Assembly: GCF_009724245.1 (NCBI RefSeq)
Contig: NZ_WNNK01000006.1
Coordinates: 124,001-188,000 of the forward strand
Length of the DNA: 64,000 nt
Reading direction: 5' to 3'
Source: Pseudomonas spelaei
GTDB taxonomy: Bacteria; Pseudomonadota; Gammaproteobacteria; Pseudomonadales; Pseudomonadaceae
The first letter of the stretch is position 1, and each line of letters starts with the position of its first letter. This document shows, piece by piece, positions 60,390 through 64,000 of the stretch. A model generated the notes under the pieces. It had not been told where the DNA came from. It saw nothing but the letters and a program-made list of their open reading frames with translations, and made no database searches. Both the position numbers and the translations under genes were made by a program.

Positions 60390-62069
60390 ATGAGTAACAA
60401 GAATAACGATGACTTGAAACGCCAAGCCTCGGAAAACACCCTGGGGCTGAACCCGATCATCGCGTTACGCAAAAAGGATTTATTGGCTTCTGCGAGGATG
60501 GTGCTGACCCAAGCCATCAAGCAACCGTTGCACAGCGTCAAGCATGTCGCCCACTTTGGCGTCGAGCTGAAGAACGTGGTGTTCGGCAAATCAGAGCTGA
60601 CACCCGAGAGCGATGACCGTCGCTTCAACGACCCGGCGTGGAGCCAGAACCCGCTCTATAAACGCTACCTGCAAACCTATCTGGCGTGGCGCAAGGAGCT
60701 GCACGACTGGATTGGCGACAGCAACCTGTCGGAACACGACATCAGTCGCGGGCACTTCGTGATCAACCTGATGACCGAAGCCATGGCCCCGACCAACAGC
60801 GCTGCCAACCCGGCGGCGGTCAAACGCTTCTTCGAGACGGGCGGCAAAAGCCTGCTGGATGGCCTGTCGCACCTGGCCAAGGATTTGGTGCACAACGGCG
60901 GCATGCCGAGCCAGGTCAACATGGGCGCCTTCGAAGTGGGCAAGAGCCTGGGCACCACCGAAGGCGCCGTGGTGTTTCGCAACGACGTGCTGGAGTTGAT
61001 TCAGTACAGGCCGATCACCGAACAGGTCCACGAGCGCCCGTTGCTGGTGGTGCCGCCGCAGATCAACAAATTCTATGTCTTTGACCTGAGCCCGGATAAG
61101 AGCCTGGCGCGCTTCTGCCTGCGCAATAACCAGCAGACGTTTATCGTCAGCTGGCGTAACCCGACCAAGGCCCAGCGTGAGTGGGGCCTGTCGACCTATA
61201 TCGAAGCGCTGAAAGAAGCCGTCGACGTGGTCACTGCCATCACCGGCAGCAAAGACGTCAACATGCTCGGTGCCTGCTCCGGCGGCATCACCTGCACCGC
61301 GCTGCTGGGCCATTACGCGGCGCTGGGGGAGAAGAAGGTCAACGCCTTGACTCTGCTGGTGAGCGTGCTGGACACCACCCTGGACACCCAGGTGGCGCTG
61401 TTCGTCGACGAGCAGACCCTGGAAGCGGCCAAGCGCCATTCCTATCAGGCTGGCGTGCTGGAAGGTCGCGACATGGCCAAGGTGTTCGCCTGGATGCGCC
61501 CTAACGATCTGATCTGGAATTACTGGGTCAACAATTACCTGTTGGGTAACGAGCCGCCGGTGTTCGACATCCTGTTCTGGAACAACGACACCACCCGTTT
61601 GCCGGCCGCCTTTCATGGTGACTTGATCGAATTGTTCAAAAACAACCCGCTGGTGCGCGCCAATGCACTGGAAGTGTGCGGCACGCCGATTGACCTCAAA
61701 CAGGTGACGGCGGACATCTACTCCCTGGCGGGCACCAACGACCACATCACGCCCTGGCAGTCCTGCTACAAGTCGGCGCAACTGTTTGGTGGCAAGGTGG
61801 AATTCGTGCTGTCCAGCAGCGGTCATATCCAGAGCATCCTTAACCCGCCGGGCAACCCCAAGTCGCGCTACCAGACCAGCGACACCATGCCGGGCAAGGC
61901 GCTGGACTGGCAGGAAAACGCCACCAAGCACACCGACTCCTGGTGGCTGCATTGGCAGGCCTGGCAGGCGGAGCGGTCGGGCAAGTTGAAGAAGGCGCCA
62001 ACAGTGCTGGGTAACAAGGCACATGCAGCAGCTGAAGCGGCGCCGGGTACTTACGTTCACGAACGGTAA
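60390..62069 (+). CDS. phaC1: Class II polyhydroxyalkanoate synthase 1
   Basis: 559 aa, normal length. The lipase-like box GACSGG carries the catalytic Cys296; Asp lies in AGTNDHITPW and His in SSSGHIQSI. The N-terminal domain (MSNKNNDDLKRQ) is typical. It polymerises medium-chain 3-hydroxyacyl-CoA into PHA granules. First gene of the phaC1-phaZ-phaC2 block. A GGAGCG ribosome site precedes the ATG. A REP doublet separates it from phaZ. Confidence 0.97.
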   Translation: MSNKNNDDLKRQASENTLGLNPIIALRKKDLLASARMVLTQAIKQPLHSVKHVAHFGVELKNVVFGKSELTPESDDRRFNDPAWSQNPLYKRYLQTYLAWRKELHDWIGDSNLSEHDISRGHFVINLMTEAMAPTNSAANPAAVKRFFETGGKSLLDGLSHLAKDLVHNGGMPSQVNMGAFEVGKSLGTTEGAVVFRNDVLELIQYRPITEQVHERPLLVVPPQINKFYVFDLSPDKSLARFCLRNNQQTFIVSWRNPTKAQREWGLSTYIEALKEAVDVVTAITGSKDVNMLGACSGGITCTALLGHYAALGEKKVNALTLLVSVLDTTLDTQVALFVDEQTLEAAKRHSYQAGVLEGRDMAKVFAWMRPNDLIWNYWVNNYLLGNEPPVFDILFWNNDTTRLPAAFHGDLIELFKNNPLVRANALEVCGTPIDLKQVTADIYSLAGTNDHITPWQSCYKSAQLFGGKVEFVLSSSGHIQSILNPPGNPKSRYQTSDTMPGKALDWQENATKHTDSWWLHWQAWQAERSGKLKKAPTVLGNKAHAAAEAAPGTYVHER

Positions 62070-62097
62070 ACATAATTTGCGGCGGGAATGAGGTCAG

Positions 62098-62186
62098 TGT
62101 GGGAGCTGGCTTGCCTGCGATGACATAGGCACATACAACATGAGTGTGTCTGACATACCGCCATCGCAGGCAAGCCAGCTCCCACA
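62098..62186. repeat. REP doublet between phaC1 and phaZ
   Basis: Forward arm TGTGGGAGCTGGCTTGCCTG at 62098 and perfect reverse arm CAGGCAAGCCAGCTCCCACA ending at 62186. It may separate expression of synthase and depolymerase, which are opposing activities in one gene block. Confidence 0.9.
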
Positions 62187-62236
62187 TTGACCGAGTTTCG
62201 ACAGGGAAATAGCGCGCCATTTCACAGGGTAAGCCC

Positions 62237-63082
62237 ATGCCGCAACCGTTCATCTTCCGTACCATCGACCTGGATGGCCAAGCCATCCGCACGGCGGTAC
62301 GCCCGGGCAAGTCTCACTTGACGCCGTTGCTGATTTTCAACGGCATCGGCGCCAACCTTGAGCTGGTGTTTCCGTTCGTCCAGGCATTGGACCCGGACCT
62401 GGAAGTGATTGCCTTTGATGTACCGGGTGTTGGCGGCTCTTCTACACCCAGTCGTCCTTATCGCTTCCCCGGCCTGGCCAAGCTCACCGCCCGCATGCTC
62501 GATTACCTGGACTATGGCCAGGTCAACGCGGTGGGGGTTTCCTGGGGCGGTGCACTGGCGCAGCAGTTTGCCTACGACTATCCGGAGCGCTGCAAGAAGC
62601 TGATCCTAGCGGCGACGGCAGCCGGGGCCTTTATGGTCCCCGGCAAGCCAAAGGTGCTGTGGCTGATGGCGAGCCCTCGGCGCTATATCCAACCTTCCCA
62701 TGTGGTGCGCATTGCACCGATGATCTATGGCGGCTCTTTCCGTCGGGATTCAAAACTGGCGGCCGAACATGCGAGTAAAGTGCGTTCGGCCGGCAAGCTG
62801 GGTTATTACTGGCAACTGTTCGCAGGCCTGGGCTGGACCAGCATCCACTGGCTGCACAAGATCAAGCAGCCCACCCTGGTGCTGGCGGGCGATGACGATC
62901 CGCTGATCCCGTTGATCAACATGCGCATGCTGGCCTGGCGCATCCCCAACGCCCAACTGCACATCATCGACGACGGCCATCTGTTTCTGATTACCCGGGC
63001 CGAAGCCGTGGCACCGATCATCATGAAGTTTCTCCAGGAAGAGCGTTTGCGTGCAGTGATTCATCCGCAGCCGGCCCTGTAG
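62237..63082 (+). CDS. phaZ: Intracellular PHA depolymerase
   Basis: 281 aa alpha/beta hydrolase. Lipase box GVSWGG with nucleophile Ser102, Asp in LAGDDDPLIPL and His in IIDDGHLFL. It breaks down medium-chain PHA in the granule and lies between the two synthase genes, as in all pseudomonads with this locus. Its stop codon TAG (63080-63082) is part of a repeat element that abuts or has replaced the original end, so the last residues (QPAL) may differ from relatives. Confidence 0.95.
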   Translation: MPQPFIFRTIDLDGQAIRTAVRPGKSHLTPLLIFNGIGANLELVFPFVQALDPDLEVIAFDVPGVGGSSTPSRPYRFPGLAKLTARMLDYLDYGQVNAVGVSWGGALAQQFAYDYPERCKKLILAATAAGAFMVPGKPKVLWLMASPRRYIQPSHVVRIAPMIYGGSFRRDSKLAAEHASKVRSAGKLGYYWQLFAGLGWTSIHWLHKIKQPTLVLAGDDDPLIPLINMRMLAWRIPNAQLHIIDDGHLFLITRAEAVAPIIMKFLQEERLRAVIHPQPAL

Positions 63083-63180
63083 CCGCTGCCGAGGAACGAG
63101 GCTGCGATGCGGTCCGCAGGACCGCCTTTGGGGGGCCGCTGCGTAGCCCATCGCAGCCTCGTTCCTCGACAGCGGCTACA
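63079..63180. repeat. GTAGCCGCTG inverted repeat after phaZ
   Basis: Family-B element: TGTAGCCGCTGCCGAGGAAC at 63079 and, inverted, GTTCCTCGACAGCGGCTACA ending at 63180. The inner part AGGCTGCGATG/CATCGCAGCCT is shared with the other copies (2655, 10957, 57482). It supplies the phaZ stop codon. Confidence 0.88.
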
Positions 63181-63240
63181 GACCAACTATGGTTCTGAAT
63201 TGGCGTGCTTGTTGATGGCTTGACGAAGGAGTGTTGACTC

Positions 63241-64000
63241 ATGCGAGACAAACCCATGAAGGACGCGGTGCCCACCCCCGCCGCGTTCATCAATGCACAA
63301 AGTGCAATCACCGGCCTGCGTGGTCGGGACTTGCTGTCGACCCTGCGCAGCGTCGCGGCCCACGGGCTGCGCAACCCGCTGCACAGTGCACGGCATGCCA
63401 TGGCCCTGAGTGGACAGTTAGGCCGCGTGCTGCTGGGCGAAACCGTACACGAGCCCAATCCACGCGACAGCCGCTTCGCCGACCCCACCTGGAAACTCAA
63501 CCCCTTCTACCGGCGCAGCCTGCAAGCCTATTTGAGCTGGCAGAAGCAGACTCGCCACTGGATCGACGACAGCACCCTGAGCGCCGACGATCGGGCACGG
63601 GCGCATTTCGCCTTCACCCTGCTTAACGATGCAGTATCACCGTCCAACACCCTGCTCAATCCGCTGGCGATCAAGGAGCTGCTCAACTCCGGCGGCAACA
63701 GTGTGGTGCGCGGCGTCAGCAATCTGTTTGACGATCTGTTGCACAACAATGGTTTGCCGCGCCAAGTCACCAAGCAGGCCTTTGAAGTGGGCAAGACGGT
63801 GGCCACAACGCCCGGTTCAGTGGTGTTTCGCAGCGAGTTGCTGGAGCTGATCCAGTACAAGCCCATGAGCGAAAAACAGTACGCCAAGCCGCTGCTGGTG
63901 GTGCCGCCGCAAATCAACAAGTACTACATTTTCGACCTGAGCCCGGCCAACAGCTTCGTCCAGTACGCGCTGAAGAACGGCCTGCAAGTGTTTATGGTCA
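63241..64000 (+). CDS. phaC2: Class II polyhydroxyalkanoate synthase 2 (partial)
   Basis: The first 253 codons of a second synthase; the window ends before the catalytic Cys. ATG 63241 has AAGGAG about 10 nt upstream; MKDAV at 63256 is an alternative start. The sequence parallels PhaC1 (DSRFADPTWKLNPFYRRSLQAYLSW, VVPPQINKYYIFDLSPANSF) but is clearly diverged, so it is the usual second synthase of the locus. Confidence 0.95.
   Translation, partial: MRDKPMKDAVPTPAAFINAQSAITGLRGRDLLSTLRSVAAHGLRNPLHSARHAMALSGQLGRVLLGETVHEPNPRDSRFADPTWKLNPFYRRSLQAYLSWQKQTRHWIDDSTLSADDRARAHFAFTLLNDAVSPSNTLLNPLAIKELLNSGGNSVVRGVSNLFDDLLHNNGLPRQVTKQAFEVGKTVATTPGSVVFRSELLELIQYKPMSEKQYAKPLLVVPPQINKYYIFDLSPANSFVQYALKNGLQVFMV

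Overview
The window is a chromosomal segment of a Pseudomonas, most likely of the P. fluorescens group. Evidence: a GC-rich sequence, dense REP-type repeats of the TGTGGGAGC...GGCTTGCC type, and a gene order that, as I remember the P. aeruginosa PAO1 map, follows the PA5020-PA5058 stretch (acyl-CoA dehydrogenase, nhaP2, large MscS channel, selO ... parA ... LysR/MFS, hemE, gltD, gltB, SPOR ATPase, aroB, aroK, pilQPONM, ponA, maeB, nuclease, rpmE, priA, argS, ftsN-like, hslVU, phaC1ZC2). No rRNA, tRNA, CRISPR array, prophage or insertion sequence was seen.

Layout. 1-2.6 kb: end of an acyl-CoA dehydrogenase, a ZapA/ZapB-like pair and a chemoreceptor behind a likely FliA promoter. 2.9-12 kb: K+/H+ antiporter, mechanosensitive channel, selO, a truncated antitoxin-like gene, trxC, a DUF6124-like gene with a strongly structured leader, and an orphan ParA. 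12.2-29.8 kb: one long plus-strand operon with nearly all genes overlapping, an aryl polyene (APE) pigment cluster. It holds a chain-length factor, two ketosynthases, ketoreductase, two dehydratase domains (one fused to the AMP-ligase), two carrier proteins, aromatic ammonia-lyase, thioesterase, methyltransferase, acyltransferases, glycosyltransferase, LolA-like and MMPL export proteins, two lipoproteins and a halogenase-like flavoenzyme. 29.9-32.2 kb: divergent LysR/MFS pair. 32.3-46.9 kb: minus-strand housekeeping genes (heme, glutamate synthase, shikimate pathway, type IV pilus alignment genes), with shortened PilM and PilQ. 47-64 kb: cell wall (ponA), malic enzyme, nuclease, rpmE, priA, argS, a FtsN-like gene, hslVU with a clear heat-shock promoter, a DUF971 gene, and the PHA locus with a sigma-54-like promoter; phaC2 runs off the end.

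How the genes work together. The APE genes would build an aryl starter (ammonia-lyase, CoA/ACP ligase), extend and dehydrate it into a conjugated polyene, decorate it (methylation, possible halogenation), and move and anchor it in the outer membrane. The least explained items are the DUF6124 leader RNA candidate, the halogenase-like enzyme, a REP element that supplies the start of a secreted protein, and an intrinsic terminator written inside a signal-peptide coding sequence.
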